This document shows, piece after piece, positions 43,795 through 53,317 of a stretch of DNA of 64,000 nucleotides (position 1 is the first letter of the stretch; each line of letters begins with the position of its first letter). Source of the DNA: Zoogloea ramigera (lineage in GTDB: Bacteria > Pseudomonadota > Gammaproteobacteria > Burkholderiales > Rhodocyclaceae); the NCBI RefSeq assembly GCF_006539865.1, contig NZ_BJNV01000004.1, positions 1 through 64,000 of the forward strand. The letters are read 5' to 3'. The notes beneath the pieces are model-generated. The model was not told the origin of the DNA. It saw only the letters and a program-made list of their open reading frames with translations, and made no database searches. Position numbers and translations under genes: made by a program.

Positions 43795-43879
43795 TTTACG
43801 ATAAGCCTCTGGCCATTTTGAATCCGTGACCCCATAAGAATTTGAAGGATTTTTCTCCAACTTAATCGATTGAACTAAC

Positions 43880-45946
43880 ATGGGCAATATTAGAAGCGAT
43901 GTTTTGCCACATCTGGCTACTTATCCTAAAGAAGAGGCACTTCTAAAGCCTTTGCTTCCCAATTTTTTTGTAACCTGGGGGAGACGACGGCATGTGTGTA
44001 ACACAGACGTCTCAGTCTATTTTCTCAACCCAGAGCCACACATATCAGAATCGTTTGGATTCGACAGCGAACTACTTGTTGTCTATTCTCCATTTGATGT
44101 CATAGAACCACGCGCCATCCAAGCCGCCGAGCAAATACTTTCGGAGGCTCCTGCAAAGGGGCGCGTAGAGCGACTTTCATATATCTTACTTTCTGAAGAT
44201 CCAAACGTCGGGAAATGGTTGGCAGAATACTCCCTGACCAACAAGGAATCTCGACAAATCATCCCGATATATGCAGGTGATCTGCGCGCCGCCCTTGGAA
44301 ACAATTGGTTTGTGCGGAACAAACTAAGCGAATTTCTACATGGACGCGACCTATTCGATATACGCCTTCCTCTTGAAAATGACACGTATTTTTTTGGTCG
44401 TGGAGATTTAGTTATACCGCTATTCGACGCAATCAAGCGCGGCGAAAATAGAGCCATTTTTGGACTACGAAAGACTGGAAAGACATCAATTCTCTTCAAG
44501 CTAGAGCGGATGCTCAAGGCAAACGACATTGCTGATGTCGTATACCTAGACTGCAAGCTACCTTCCGTTCGAAAACTTCGCTGGTTTGACCTTGTTAAGA
44601 AGATCTGTAGCGGCCTCGATAAAAATGCAGCAGGCAATTCATCGCTCTCATTCGACGAAGTCGGAGCCCCTGATTCTTTGATAAAAATTATAAGCAAACG
44701 GACAAAGCCAGCTCTTCTTATTTTCGACGAAATTGAATACATCTCGCCTTTTGCTTTAAACGACAAACATTGGCATGTGGACTTCATCGACTTTTGGCAG
44801 GCGATATGGGCATGCCAGAGCCGTAACCGCACTCTCTCCATATTGCTAGCCGGCGTCAATCCAACGGTCGTCGAGATGGATCAAGTTCAGGGTATTCAAA
44901 ACCCTTTATTTGGGATTGTTTCTTATGAATTTGTCCGGGGGCTAAGTGAAGACGATATAAAAAATATGGTCAGAGTTCTTGGAAAGCGAATGGGGTTGCG
45001 ATTTGACCATACCGCTTATTCTTATCTTTACAATCGATACGGCGGGCACCCATTACTCACTCGGCTGGCCTGTAGCTTCGAAAACAAGAAGGCAAAACTG
45101 GATTGCATCGAAAAGCCGATATCCTTTACTGCGGATTCACTCAAAGCCCACGAGACGGAACGCGATTCAGACCTCACCTTCTATTGCAGGCACGTAGTGT
45201 CGGAACTTCAACAATTTTATACCGACGAATACGCAATGCTTGAGATGCTTTCATCTCGCCAAACCATCGACTTTAATGATCTAGCCCCGTACCCTGAATA
45301 CGTTAAGCATCTTGAAGCGTATGGTCTACTTGGCAAGGATTCGGCTAATCGCCCTCGCGTAGCGATTCCAGTTGTTGGTCGTTACGTAGCACTTGAACTA
45401 GCCAGGAAGGAGAATCGATCATCCATATTGCGCGTCGTGCCAGAGCCTGAACGCGCTACTTGGCTCAAAAAACGAGTCGAGTCCATATCCGCCGACTTGC
45501 GTGCTCTCGAGGATGCAATTCGAGGAGCAAAGACAGATACCCTTTTTGGCCCGAACTCCTTTCCCGAAGCGGATCGTTTTGCATCGCTGGGCGTTGTAAG
45601 GACAGCCCAAGACTTTGAACAATTTATTAACGTATGCAACCGCTGCTTTGTGGAGCCAAGTGATACGTATGGATCATCGGTCGGGAAGAATCATTACTTC
45701 TTTGATGTCATCAAGATGACCTATCCAGCACTTTTTGATGCTCTGCATAGAATTAGGTTGTATCGACATCACAACTTCCATGTCGCCCTGCGGCCAGGTG
45801 TAACACAGGAACTATTACGTTATCTTGAGCGGGATCTCGATGGTCGAGTGCCGGGCTCTGTCCCCGATCTTGATTTCATATTGCAGCAATGCGTGTTAGA
45901 CGAACTACTTCTCGGCATTCAGGTTGAATTGAGCGAGATCGCGTAG
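43880..45946 (+). CDS. Large AAA/STAND-like ATPase with C-terminal HEPN-like motif
   Basis: I do not recognise a named family for this 688-residue protein. Residues 1-150 form an unassigned N-terminal domain. A P-loop NTPase follows with Walker A GLRKTGKTS (195-203), Walker B ALLIFDEIEY (Asp283, Glu284) and sensor-like ILLAGVNPTVVEM, resembling Orc1/Cdc6-like or STAND ATPases. A winged-helix-like region may follow (about 425-500). Near the C-terminus RHHNFH (Arg629-His634) fits the RX4H motif of HEPN ribonucleases. Base composition is clearly lower in GC than the flanking genes. A sensor ATPase coupled to an RNase effector, as in phage defence, is an inference. Confidence 0.72.
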   Translation: MGNIRSDVLPHLATYPKEEALLKPLLPNFFVTWGRRRHVCNTDVSVYFLNPEPHISESFGFDSELLVVYSPFDVIEPRAIQAAEQILSEAPAKGRVERLSYILLSEDPNVGKWLAEYSLTNKESRQIIPIYAGDLRAALGNNWFVRNKLSEFLHGRDLFDIRLPLENDTYFFGRGDLVIPLFDAIKRGENRAIFGLRKTGKTSILFKLERMLKANDIADVVYLDCKLPSVRKLRWFDLVKKICSGLDKNAAGNSSLSFDEVGAPDSLIKIISKRTKPALLIFDEIEYISPFALNDKHWHVDFIDFWQAIWACQSRNRTLSILLAGVNPTVVEMDQVQGIQNPLFGIVSYEFVRGLSEDDIKNMVRVLGKRMGLRFDHTAYSYLYNRYGGHPLLTRLACSFENKKAKLDCIEKPISFTADSLKAHETERDSDLTFYCRHVVSELQQFYTDEYAMLEMLSSRQTIDFNDLAPYPEYVKHLEAYGLLGKDSANRPRVAIPVVGRYVALELARKENRSSILRVVPEPERATWLKKRVESISADLRALEDAIRGAKTDTLFGPNSFPEADRFASLGVVRTAQDFEQFINVCNRCFVEPSDTYGSSVGKNHYFFDVIKMTYPALFDALHRIRLYRHHNFHVALRPGVTQELLRYLERDLDGRVPGSVPDLDFILQQCVLDELLLGIQVELSEIA

Positions 45947-46150
45947 CCTTTCGCTTCAAAACTGGAGACATCGGTAATTTGAGTATCTGCTTTGGGATTG
46001 AGTTGTCGATAAGTCAGTAATCGAGGTAGTGTTATCCGTCCGTGCCAGTCTACCCCCGCAATTTCGGGTCACGCTGCGCTGACACGACCTACGGAACTGC
46101 CGAACCTCCGGCCAACCGGATCTTGCACACCATCGCCATTCGAGGAACCC
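45947..46150. other. Spacer between the two NTPase genes
   Basis: The 204 AT-rich bases have no supported gene or clear terminator. A purine-rich CGAGGA precedes ATG 46151. The length allows a separate promoter for the KAP gene, but none is convincing. Confidence 0.4.
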
Positions 46151-47506
46151 ATGAAGCTTGTCACACCCTCCTTAGTCGTTGAAGAACTTGACGCATTCAA
46201 GAATGATGTACTCCACCGCAAACAATTTGGGGAAGCGCTGTCAAATCTAGTCACTAGATCAACGGACGAACTTGTAATTTCGCTTGATGGCAAGTGGGGT
46301 GAGGGAAAAACGACATTCGTAAAAATGTGGCAGGGTCTCTTAAAAGAGAACGGAATTCCCAGTATTTACATTGACGCATTTCAAAATGACTACACGGAAG
46401 ATGCATTCATTTCAATTGCGAGCGCAATCACTTCATACGTAGAGCAGCACTCTTCAAAATCTCAGAAGAGTTCTGAGTTTAAGGAAAAAGCGAAGAAAGT
46501 TGGTGTTCGGCTTCTTTCATGGTCAGCAAAAATCGGCATCAAGGCAGCAACACTCGGAATTATCAAGGAATCCGACATTGACGCCTTATCAGAGATAGAT
46601 GAAGACATTGCCGCCGACACTTCCGAAACAATCTCAGAATTGGTCGAGGAACGCCTGAGCGCACACCAGAAAGAGTCTGAGCTCATTCGATTATTTAGAG
46701 AGTCTCTTTCTAATTTACCAACAACCTTAACAGACAACAGCAGCGGTCGGCTTGTTATCGTAATCGACGAACTCGATAGATGCAGGCCCTCCTTTGCAGT
46801 TGAAGTTCTTGAGAAAATAAAACATCTTTTCTCTGTCAAGAATGTTGTCTTCCTTCTTGTGATGCATAAACAGCAACTAGAAGAGGCAATCAAGAGCGTA
46901 TATGGGAACAACATTGACGCCCACACCTATCTCCAAAAATTTATTAATGTAGAGACATCTATTCCAAAGAGAATTAATGATCCATATAGCAACGATATAC
47001 AGATTTACATTAACAAGCTTCTTCAATTGCACGAGATTACAACCTGGGGCGACAACCAGAAAATCGTTGATTGCTTGACTCCTCTTGCTGAGCACTTCAG
47101 TCTCTCGCTAAGACAGTTGGAGAAAGTCTTTACCAACTTGGCGATCATCTACAGCACATCAGGCAAGAATCATCTCCGACTTGTTCCTATTATTGTTTTT
47201 ATCGCCGTCGTAAAAACAATCAACCCGAATGTGTTCGGCAGTCTTCTGCTGGGAAAAATATCGTTCCCAAGTCTTTGCGAACAACTTGGATTTCGGGAGC
47301 CTAGTGAACGACAGGAAAGAAATCAAAGTTTGTTCTGGCTGATGAGTTGGATCCGATTTTCGATGCTCACTGAATCCGAATATCAAGAGATCGACGCAGA
47401 CGATCTAATCAAGGGATTCGGGCAGTCGCTTTGGGAGTACAACGTAAATCGAGAGCGGTTGATACCAATATTCTGTCAAAAGCTAAGCATGTTCACTGTG
47501 AACTAG
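46151..47506 (+). CDS. KAP-family P-loop NTPase
   Basis: The 451-residue protein has the KAP layout. Walker A GKWGEGKTT (47-55) lies very near the N-terminus, a helical insertion follows (about 95-190; SWSAKIGIKAATLGI is only weakly hydrophobic), and Walker B is LVIVIDELDRCRP (Asp206, Glu207). The next strand is VVFLLVMHKQQLEEAI. The family includes PifA of F plasmid, which excludes phage T7, and many bacterial members sit in defence islands. It is AT-richer than the core genome, like the ATPase gene upstream, and probably arrived with it. No partner nuclease is fused. Confidence 0.85.
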   Translation: MKLVTPSLVVEELDAFKNDVLHRKQFGEALSNLVTRSTDELVISLDGKWGEGKTTFVKMWQGLLKENGIPSIYIDAFQNDYTEDAFISIASAITSYVEQHSSKSQKSSEFKEKAKKVGVRLLSWSAKIGIKAATLGIIKESDIDALSEIDEDIAADTSETISELVEERLSAHQKESELIRLFRESLSNLPTTLTDNSSGRLVIVIDELDRCRPSFAVEVLEKIKHLFSVKNVVFLLVMHKQQLEEAIKSVYGNNIDAHTYLQKFINVETSIPKRINDPYSNDIQIYINKLLQLHEITTWGDNQKIVDCLTPLAEHFSLSLRQLEKVFTNLAIIYSTSGKNHLRLVPIIVFIAVVKTINPNVFGSLLLGKISFPSLCEQLGFREPSERQERNQSLFWLMSWIRFSMLTESEYQEIDADDLIKGFGQSLWEYNVNRERLIPIFCQKLSMFTVN

Positions 47507-47992
47507 CGGTGTATAACGTACCCTCGCCCACTCACCCCAACCTCCCAATCCTCGCCCCTGCCTCGTCGATATGCCTGCGAATCGCCCCAATACACGGCAA
47601 GAAACGACCAGAAAAGCCCCGGCAATCGCTAAGCAGCGCATGAAACCTTTCAGCCCGCAGCAGGGCTTCGTGCCAGAGCCCAGCATCAACCGCTGAAGAC
47701 AAAGCAGCCGGCGGCAGGGTGTGCCATGCGCGAGCAGCGCCCGGAGGACGTCGGCGTCGCGCCAATGCTCGGGGTTTGGCGGCAGGCCGAGGCCGGCAGC
47801 GTGCGTCGAGGCGTAGGCGCGGCCGAGATAGCCCTGGGGCCGCATGTCGAACAGCCACCACGGCAGCCCGTCGCTGTGCAGGGCCGCGCCGGCGGCCTGC
47901 ACCATGACGAAGCCTTCCGGGCGGACGGGGATGAGCGTGCCGAGGGCCTGGACCTGCCCTTCGTCGTTGACGCAGAAGATCGGCGCAACCAC
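47483..47992 (-). pseudogene. Remnant of a HipA/HipH (YjjJ)-like toxin kinase
   Basis: Reading from 47992, about 95 residues match the middle of YjjJ-type HipA proteins: GTLIPVRPEGFVMVQAAG, LPWWLFDMRPQGYLGRAYA and HWRDADVLRALLAHG. The N-terminal HTH part and the kinase core are absent. After ALLAHGT (near 47716) the frame changes character, and another frame continues with an unrelated-looking tail ending at 47532 (LWHEALLRAERFHALLSD). It appears to be a deletion junction between two broken genes, immediately beside the AT-rich NTPase block. Its 3' frame overlaps the KAP stop. Confidence 0.65.
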
Positions 47993-48011
47993 GAAGCCCG
48001 CCCTGCCCCGC

Positions 48012-48839
48012 TCAGGCGCCCCGCTGCCCCACTTGCCCCACTTGCCCCATTTGCCCCAACTGCCTCACCTGCTCAAACAAACAAACCCCCGCCGCCACCC
48101 CCACATTGAGCGACTCCATCCCCCCCGGCATCGGAATCTTCACCCGCTGGGTCGCCAGCGCGGCGACGGCGGGGGACAGGCCCTGCCCTTCCGAGCCGAA
48201 CAGCCAGGCCACCGGGCCGCGGAGGTCGAGGGCGTAGAGGTCGACGGCGTCGCGCAGGTCCGCGGCGAGGATGTGGCCTTTGAAGCCTTGCAGCGCTTCG
48301 CTGGCGGCGACGTTTTCGAGGATGCGCAGGCTGAAGTGGGCGCCCATCGCGGCGCGCAGCACGCGGGGGGCCCAGGCCTGGGCGCAGCCGGGGGTGAGGA
48401 GGACTTCGGGGATGCCGACGGCGGCGGCGGTGCGCAGGATGGTGCCGAGGTTGCCGGGGTCTTGCACGCTGTCGAGCAGCACGCAGTTGCCGGTGAGGGG
48501 CCCAACTGCGGTGCCTGCGGCGGGCGCGGCAGGCACGGCGACCACGGCGAGCACGCCGCTGGGCGAGTCGACGGGGCTGACGTGGGCGAACAGGCGGTCG
48601 GGGAGTTCGATGAGGCTTTGTGGGTTGCAGCGGGCGAGCAGCGCGGCGATCTCGGGCTGGGCGCGGCCGCTTTCGCTGGCCACCACCAGCCGGGGCTGCC
48701 AGCCGCGCTCCAGCGCGACGCCCAGCAGGTGGGCGCCGTCGAGGAGGGTTTCGCCGCACAGGCGCCGCTCCCGCGCCGAGGTGGCGAGGGCGTGGAGCTG
48801 CTTGACGGTGGGGTTGTCGCGGGAGGTGATGAGCTTCAT
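48012..48839 (-). CDS. TrmH/SpoU-family RNA 2'-O-methyltransferase
   Basis: The 275-residue SPOUT methyltransferase has an N-terminal substrate-binding domain (SRDNPTVKQLHALATSARER, LLDGAHLLGVALERG). The catalytic motifs are LLDSVQDPGNLGTILRTAAA, WLFGSEGQGLS and IPMPGGMESLNVGVAAGVCL. The exact rRNA or tRNA target is unclear. The last 12 or so residues (GQMGQVGQVGQ) come from a 9-base tandem repeat, so the C-terminus is probably dispensable. It is the last gene of the lipid A/rnhB operon. Confidence 0.92.
   Translation of the reverse strand: MKLITSRDNPTVKQLHALATSARERRLCGETLLDGAHLLGVALERGWQPRLVVASESGRAQPEIAALLARCNPQSLIELPDRLFAHVSPVDSPSGVLAVVAVPAAPAAGTAVGPLTGNCVLLDSVQDPGNLGTILRTAAAVGIPEVLLTPGCAQAWAPRVLRAAMGAHFSLRILENVAASEALQGFKGHILAADLRDAVDLYALDLRGPVAWLFGSEGQGLSPAVAALATQRVKIPMPGGMESLNVGVAAGVCLFEQVRQLGQMGQVGQVGQRGA
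48023..48076. repeat. 9-bp tandem repeat (CTTGCCCCA) in the 3' end of the methyltransferase gene
   Basis: Six nine-base units, the first four nearly identical, are read in frame on the minus strand as G-Q-V/M triplets. Unit number could change by slippage without a frameshift. Confidence 0.85.
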
Positions 48840-48854
48840 GCCGGGGCCCGCAAG

Positions 48855-49310
48855 CTAGATGGCGAGGCCGAGGCTGGCCAGCGCCACCACGAAGGCGCCG
48901 AGCAGCAGGTTGGTGGTGACGCGCTGGCGGATCTGATTGAGGGCTTGGGCGCCCTGGGCCCAGCTTTCAAGGGCCACCGCCTGCTGCAGCGCCTTCCAGG
49001 GGCCGAACCAGATGCTGGCAAAGATGGCGGCCATCACCAGGCCGACGCCTGCCATGGCGTGCCAGGCCAGCGGGGCCTGGGCGAAGCCCACCGCCAGCAG
49101 CATTGCGAAGCCGGAGCCGACGATGGCGGCCAGGGCCAGCCACACGATGGGGAAGAAGCGCGCCAGCACGCCGTTCCACAGGGCCAGCCGCTGGGGCGGC
49201 GGCAGCGCGAGCGAGGCCGGGCGCAGGCAGAAGTGGGCAAAGCTCATGCCGCCGACCCACACGATGACGCCGGCCAGATGCACGAAGAGCATGAGGTGAT
49301 GCAGGGTCAT
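48855..49310 (-). CDS. CopD-like four-helix membrane protein
   Basis: The 151-residue inner-membrane protein has four hydrophobic helices and resembles the CopD/DUF2269-type family. Helix 1 contains [20 protein letters not shown] with two His, and helices 2-3 are [19 protein letters not shown] and [20 protein letters not shown]. Paired His residues could bind haem or copper. ATG 49310 overlaps the rnhB stop as ATGA. Its position between rnhB and the methyltransferase gene is not part of the classical order of this operon. Confidence 0.8.
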   Translation of the reverse strand: MTLHHLMLFVHLAGVIVWVGGMSFAHFCLRPASLALPPPQRLALWNGVLARFFPIVWLALAAIVGSGFAMLLAVGFAQAPLAWHAMAGVGLVMAAIFASIWFGPWKALQQAVALESWAQGAQALNQIRQRVTTNLLLGAFVVALASLGLAI

Positions 49311-49915
49311 CGGGTGTCGTCCTCGGTCCACAGGGGCGGGTTGGCGATGATGTCGCGCACCGGGCCGAAGCTGGTGCGGTAGATCTCGCAGGCGCCGTGG
49401 GCCTTGAGCGCGGCCAGGTGGGCGGCGGTGGGATAGCCCTTGTGGCCGGCGAGGCCGTATTGGGGGTAGCGGCGGTCGAGCTCGACGAGCAGCGCGTCGC
49501 GGGCGGTCTTGGCCAGGATGGAAGCGGCCGAGATCTCGGCCACCAGCGAGTCGCCCTTCACCACCGCCTCGCAGGGCACGTCGAGGCGGGGGCAGCGGTT
49601 GCCGTCCACCTGCACGCGGGCGGGCACCACGGCCAGGCCAGCCACCGCGCGCTGCATGGCGAGCATGGTGGCGTGGAGGATGTTGAGGCGGTCGATCTCG
49701 GCGACGCTGGCCTCAGCGATGCACCAGGCGAGGGCCTTCTCGCGGATCTCGATGGCCAGCGCGTTGCGACGCTTTTCAGAGAGTTTTTTGGAGTCGGCCA
49801 GACCGACGATGGGCCGGGCCGGGTCGAGGATGACGGCGGCGGCCACTACCGGCCCGCACAGGGGGCCGCGGCCGGCTTCGTCTACGCCGCAAAGGAGATC
49901 ATTGGGGAGGCTCAC
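49307..49915 (-). CDS. rnhB: Ribonuclease HII
   Basis: RNase HII removes ribonucleotides from DNA and RNA of RNA-DNA hybrids. The 202-residue enzyme shows [20 protein letters not shown] with the catalytic Asp-Glu, [22 protein letters not shown], and [15 protein letters not shown]. The start is GTG at 49915, overlapping the lpxB stop as GTGA; the longer open frame was rejected for that reason. Confidence 0.96.
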   Translation of the reverse strand: MSLPNDLLCGVDEAGRGPLCGPVVAAAVILDPARPIVGLADSKKLSEKRRNALAIEIREKALAWCIAEASVAEIDRLNILHATMLAMQRAVAGLAVVPARVQVDGNRCPRLDVPCEAVVKGDSLVAEISAASILAKTARDALLVELDRRYPQYGLAGHKGYPTAAHLAALKAHGACEIYRTSFGPVRDIIANPPLWTEDDTR

Positions 49916-51063
49916 CGGGCGCGCCCCTGCAGGTAGGGCAGGATCGCCGCGGCGGCCTTGGCGGCGGTGTCCTGGCGCAGCTGGAGGTGCATGTCGGTGA
50001 AAACGCGGGTGAGCTCGTCCACCCGGGCCGGGTCGGCGAGCCAGCCGTCGAGGGCGTCGGCGAGGGCCTGGGGCGTGGCGGCATCCTGCAGCACTTCGGG
50101 CACCACCTCGCGGCCGGCCAGCACGTTGGGCAAACCCACCCACGGCAGGTAAGCCAGCCGCCGCATCAGGCGGTAGGACCACTTGCCGATCTTGTAGGTG
50201 ATGACCATCGGGCGCTTGAGCAGCGCGGCCTCGAGGCTGGCGGTACCGCTGGCCACCAGCACCACGTCGGCGGCGATCATCGCCTCGACGGCGTGGCCGA
50301 ACAGGATGCGGATGGGCAGATCGAGGTGGGCGTGGCGGCGCAGGGCCTCTTCGAACAGCAGGCGGGTCTCGCGGGTGGCCAGGGGCACCAGGAAGCGCGC
50401 GCCGGGGTGGCGCTCATGGAGCTGCGCGGCGGTGGCGATGTAGGTGTCGGCGAGGTTGCGCACCTCGGACTGCCGGCTGCCCGGCAGGAAGGCGAACACC
50501 GGGCCGCCCGGGGAGATCTGCAGCACCTCGCGCATGCCCTCACGGTCGGGCACGAGGGGGAAGACATCGGCCAGCGGATGGCCCACGTAGCTCACCGGCA
50601 CCCCGGCCGCCCGGTAGAGCTCGGGCTCGAAGGGGAACAGGCACAACATGTGGCTCACCGCGCGGGCGATGCCCTTCAGGCGGCCGCGGCGCCAGGCCCA
50701 GATCGACGGGCTGACGAAATGGATGGCCGGAATGCCGCGATCTTTAAGGCGCTTCTCGAGCCACAGGCTGAAGTCGGGGGCGTCGACGCCGATGAAGGCG
50801 GCCGGCGGGTCTTTCTTGAGCAGATCGAGCAGGCTGCTGCGGATGCCCGACAGCTCGCGGTAGTTCTTGAGGGCGTCGACGTAGCCGTGCACGGCCAGCT
50901 TCTCCGCCGGCCACAGGGCCTTGAAGCCGACCGCCTGCATCTTGGGGCCGCCGATGCCGAAGAACTCGGCATCCGGCAGGTGGCGCTGGAGCGCCTTGAT
51001 CAGGTGACTGGCGAGGAGGTCGCTGGACGCCTCGCCCGCAACCATGGCGATGCGCAGAGCCAT
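49912..51063 (-). CDS. lpxB: Lipid-A-disaccharide synthase
   Basis: LpxB joins UDP-2,3-diacylglucosamine and lipid X to form the lipid A disaccharide at the inner membrane. The 383-residue GT19 protein has [62 protein letters not shown] and [17 protein letters not shown]. It follows lpxA by three bases and overlaps rnhB. Confidence 0.97.
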   Translation of the reverse strand: MALRIAMVAGEASSDLLASHLIKALQRHLPDAEFFGIGGPKMQAVGFKALWPAEKLAVHGYVDALKNYRELSGIRSSLLDLLKKDPPAAFIGVDAPDFSLWLEKRLKDRGIPAIHFVSPSIWAWRRGRLKGIARAVSHMLCLFPFEPELYRAAGVPVSYVGHPLADVFPLVPDREGMREVLQISPGGPVFAFLPGSRQSEVRNLADTYIATAAQLHERHPGARFLVPLATRETRLLFEEALRRHAHLDLPIRILFGHAVEAMIAADVVLVASGTASLEAALLKRPMVITYKIGKWSYRLMRRLAYLPWVGLPNVLAGREVVPEVLQDAATPQALADALDGWLADPARVDELTRVFTDMHLQLRQDTAAKAAAAILPYLQGRAR

Positions 51064-51066
51064 GGA

Positions 51067-51840
51067 TCAGCGGACGATGCCGCGCCCGGAATCGGCTATG
51101 AAGTCGGAGAAGAGCTGCAGCTCGGGGGCCGCCTGCGCCGCCTCGGCGATCTGCGCCCGGGCCTCGGCCAGCGGCAGGCCGCTGCGGTAGAGGGTTTTAT
51201 AGGCGCGCTTGATGGCCATGATGCCGTCGCTGCTGTAGCCGCGGCGCTTGAGGCCTTCGCTGTTGATGCCGTGGGGCGAGGCCGGGTTGCCCGACACGGT
51301 GACGAAGGGCGGCAGGTCTTGCAGCAGCACGGTGCCGACGCCGCAGAAGCTGTGGGCGCCGACGCGCACGAACTGGTGCACGCCGGTGAAGCCGCCGAGG
51401 ATCGCCCAGTCGCCCACGCTGACGTGGCCCGCGAGGGTGGCGTTGTTGGCGAAGATGGTGTTGTTGCCGACCATGCAGTCGTGGGCCACGTGCACGTAGG
51501 CCATGATCCAGTTGTCGTTGCCGACGCGGGTCAGGCCGCCGTCCTGGACGGTGCCGGTGCTGAAGCTGCAGAACTCGCGGATGGTGTTGCCGTCGCCGAT
51601 CTCGAGGCGGGTGGGCTCGGCGGCGTATTTTTTGTCCTGGGGTTCGGAGCCGATCGAGCAGAACTGGAAGATCCGGTTGTTGCGGCCGATGCGGGTGTGG
51701 CCTTCGACGACCACGTGGGGGCCGATGCTGCTGCCCTCCCCGATCTCCACATGCTCGCCGATCACCGAATAGGCGCCGATCTGGACGCCCTCGGCGATCC
51801 GCGCGCCCGGGTGGACGATGGCGGTCGGGTGGATGCTCAT
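51067..51840 (-). CDS. lpxA: UDP-N-acetylglucosamine acyltransferase
   Basis: LpxA transfers R-3-hydroxyacyl from ACP to UDP-GlcNAc, the first lipid A step. The 257-residue protein starts [20 protein letters not shown], has left-handed beta-helix hexapeptide repeats, the catalytic-His region [15 protein letters not shown] and a C-terminal helical domain. ATG 51840 overlaps the fabZ stop as ATGA; five additional upstream codons were rejected. Confidence 0.97.
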   Translation of the reverse strand: MSIHPTAIVHPGARIAEGVQIGAYSVIGEHVEIGEGSSIGPHVVVEGHTRIGRNNRIFQFCSIGSEPQDKKYAAEPTRLEIGDGNTIREFCSFSTGTVQDGGLTRVGNDNWIMAYVHVAHDCMVGNNTIFANNATLAGHVSVGDWAILGGFTGVHQFVRVGAHSFCGVGTVLLQDLPPFVTVSGNPASPHGINSEGLKRRGYSSDGIMAIKRAYKTLYRSGLPLAEARAQIAEAAQAAPELQLFSDFIADSGRGIVR

Positions 51841-52280
51841 CGCTTGATCGCACACATGAAGTCGGCCTCGGTGGCGAGCTCGCCATCGACGCGGGCAACC
51901 GCCGAGAACTTCCAGATGTTGCGCATCTTGCGCACGATCTGGGCTTCCATCACGAGCTGGTCGCCCGGCACCACGGGGCGCTTGAAGCGAACGTTGTCGA
52001 CGGAGGCAAAGTAAACGGTGGAGCCTTCGTCGGGCACCGAGCCGTCGGTCTTGAAGGCCAGCACGGCGGCGGTCTGGGCCATTGCTTCGATGATCAGCAC
52101 GCCCGGCATCACTGGGTTGTGCGGAAAATGGCCGGGGAAGAAGGGCTCGTTGATGGTGACGTTCTTGAGGCCGACGATGCGCTTGCCGATTTCCAGCTCG
52201 ACGATCCGATCCACCAGCAGGAAGGGGTAGCGGTGGGGGATGTACTGCTTGATCTCGTTGATGTCGATGATGGCGCTCAT
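51837..52280 (-). CDS. fabZ: 3-hydroxyacyl-ACP dehydratase
   Basis: FabZ dehydrates 3-hydroxyacyl-ACP in fatty-acid elongation and competes with LpxA/LpxD for substrate. The 147-residue hot-dog protein has [17 protein letters not shown], the catalytic His in [20 protein letters not shown] and [13 protein letters not shown]. Its start overlaps the lpxD stop by four bases. Confidence 0.97.
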   Translation of the reverse strand: MSAIIDINEIKQYIPHRYPFLLVDRIVELEIGKRIVGLKNVTINEPFFPGHFPHNPVMPGVLIIEAMAQTAAVLAFKTDGSVPDEGSTVYFASVDNVRFKRPVVPGDQLVMEAQIVRKMRNIWKFSAVARVDGELATEADFMCAIKR

Positions 52281-53305
52281 GATTTTTTGTCCTGTTCGGC
52301 GAGCTTCTTCTCGAGCTCGCGCACGCGTTCGGCCATAGCGTCGAGACGACGCAGGTGCGAAAAATTCTTCACCCAGTCCGCATGCGGCTGCAGCGGAATC
52401 ATGGCCGTGTAGACCCCGGGCCTGTCGATGGATTTGGTGACGTTGGTGTCGGCGGAGATCACGATGTCGTCGCCGACCTCCAGGTGGCCCGAGAAGCCGG
52501 CCTTGCCGCCGACCTGCACCCGCTTGCCGACGGTGGTGCTGCCCGCCAGGCCGGCCATCGCCGCCATGATGGTGTCTTCACCGACGCGGCAGTTATGGGC
52601 GACGTGGATGAGGTTGTCGAGCTTCACGCCGTTGCCGATCACGGTGTCTTCGAGGGCGCCGCGGTCGACGGTGGTGTTGGCACCGATCTCGACGTCGTCA
52701 CCGATGACGACGCCGCCGATCTGGGGGATCTTCACCCAGCGCTTGTCGGCGTCCCGCGCGAAGCCCAGGCCGTCGGCCCCGATGACCGCGCCGGAATGCA
52801 GGATGGCGCGGGCACCGATGGTGCAGCCGTCGTAGATCTTGACCCCCGCATGGAGCAGCGACCCCGCACCGATGGAGACGCCGTCGCCGATCAGGCAGCC
52901 GGCACCGACTACGGCGCCTTCGCCGATGTGGCAATCAACGCCGACCACCGCGTTGGGGCCCACCGACACCGACGCCGGCAGCTCGGAGGCCACCACCGCG
53001 CTCGGGTGGATGCCCGCCGGCACCGCCTTGGGCGGGTTGAACAGCTGGGCCGCCCGGGCGAAGTAGAGGTAGGGATCGGGCGTGAGGATGCGCGGGCGGT
53101 CGGTGAAGTCGGCCGCCTTGGGCGACAGGATGAAGGCCGACGCCCGGCTCGCATCGAGCGCGGCACGGTATTTGGGGCTGACCAGGAAGGCGAGATCGCC
53201 CTCCTCCGCCTTGTCGAGGGCCGCGATCTGGCGCACCACGACCGCCGGGTCACCAACGAGCTCACCACCGAGCCGGCTGACCAGCTCGCCAAGGGTTGTT
53301 TCCAT
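52277..53305 (-). CDS. lpxD: UDP-3-O-(3-hydroxyacyl)glucosamine N-acyltransferase
   Basis: LpxD adds the second 3-hydroxyacyl chain in lipid A synthesis. The 342-residue protein has an N-terminal uridine-binding domain ([15 protein letters not shown]), hexapeptide beta-helix repeats, the catalytic His in [15 protein letters not shown] and a C-terminal helix. ATG 53305 (METTLGEL) is chosen; an in-frame GTG at 53317 directly after the skp stop is the alternative. Confidence 0.96.
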   Translation of the reverse strand: METTLGELVSRLGGELVGDPAVVVRQIAALDKAEEGDLAFLVSPKYRAALDASRASAFILSPKAADFTDRPRILTPDPYLYFARAAQLFNPPKAVPAGIHPSAVVASELPASVSVGPNAVVGVDCHIGEGAVVGAGCLIGDGVSIGAGSLLHAGVKIYDGCTIGARAILHSGAVIGADGLGFARDADKRWVKIPQIGGVVIGDDVEIGANTTVDRGALEDTVIGNGVKLDNLIHVAHNCRVGEDTIMAAMAGLAGSTTVGKRVQVGGKAGFSGHLEVGDDIVISADTNVTKSIDRPGVYTAMIPLQPHADWVKNFSHLRRLDAMAERVRELEKKLAEQDKKS

Positions 53306-53317
53306 CGCCGACTGCAC

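Noticed and set aside
43680-47540. Integrase, terminal repeats or att sites bounding the AT-rich block
   Set aside because: No integrase or transposase gene and no flanking direct or inverted repeats could be found by eye, so the mode of entry is left open.
47532-47720. Separate small gene ending LWHEALLRAERFHALLSD
   Set aside because: The tail looks coding-like, but no start or family could be identified; treated as part of the broken junction.
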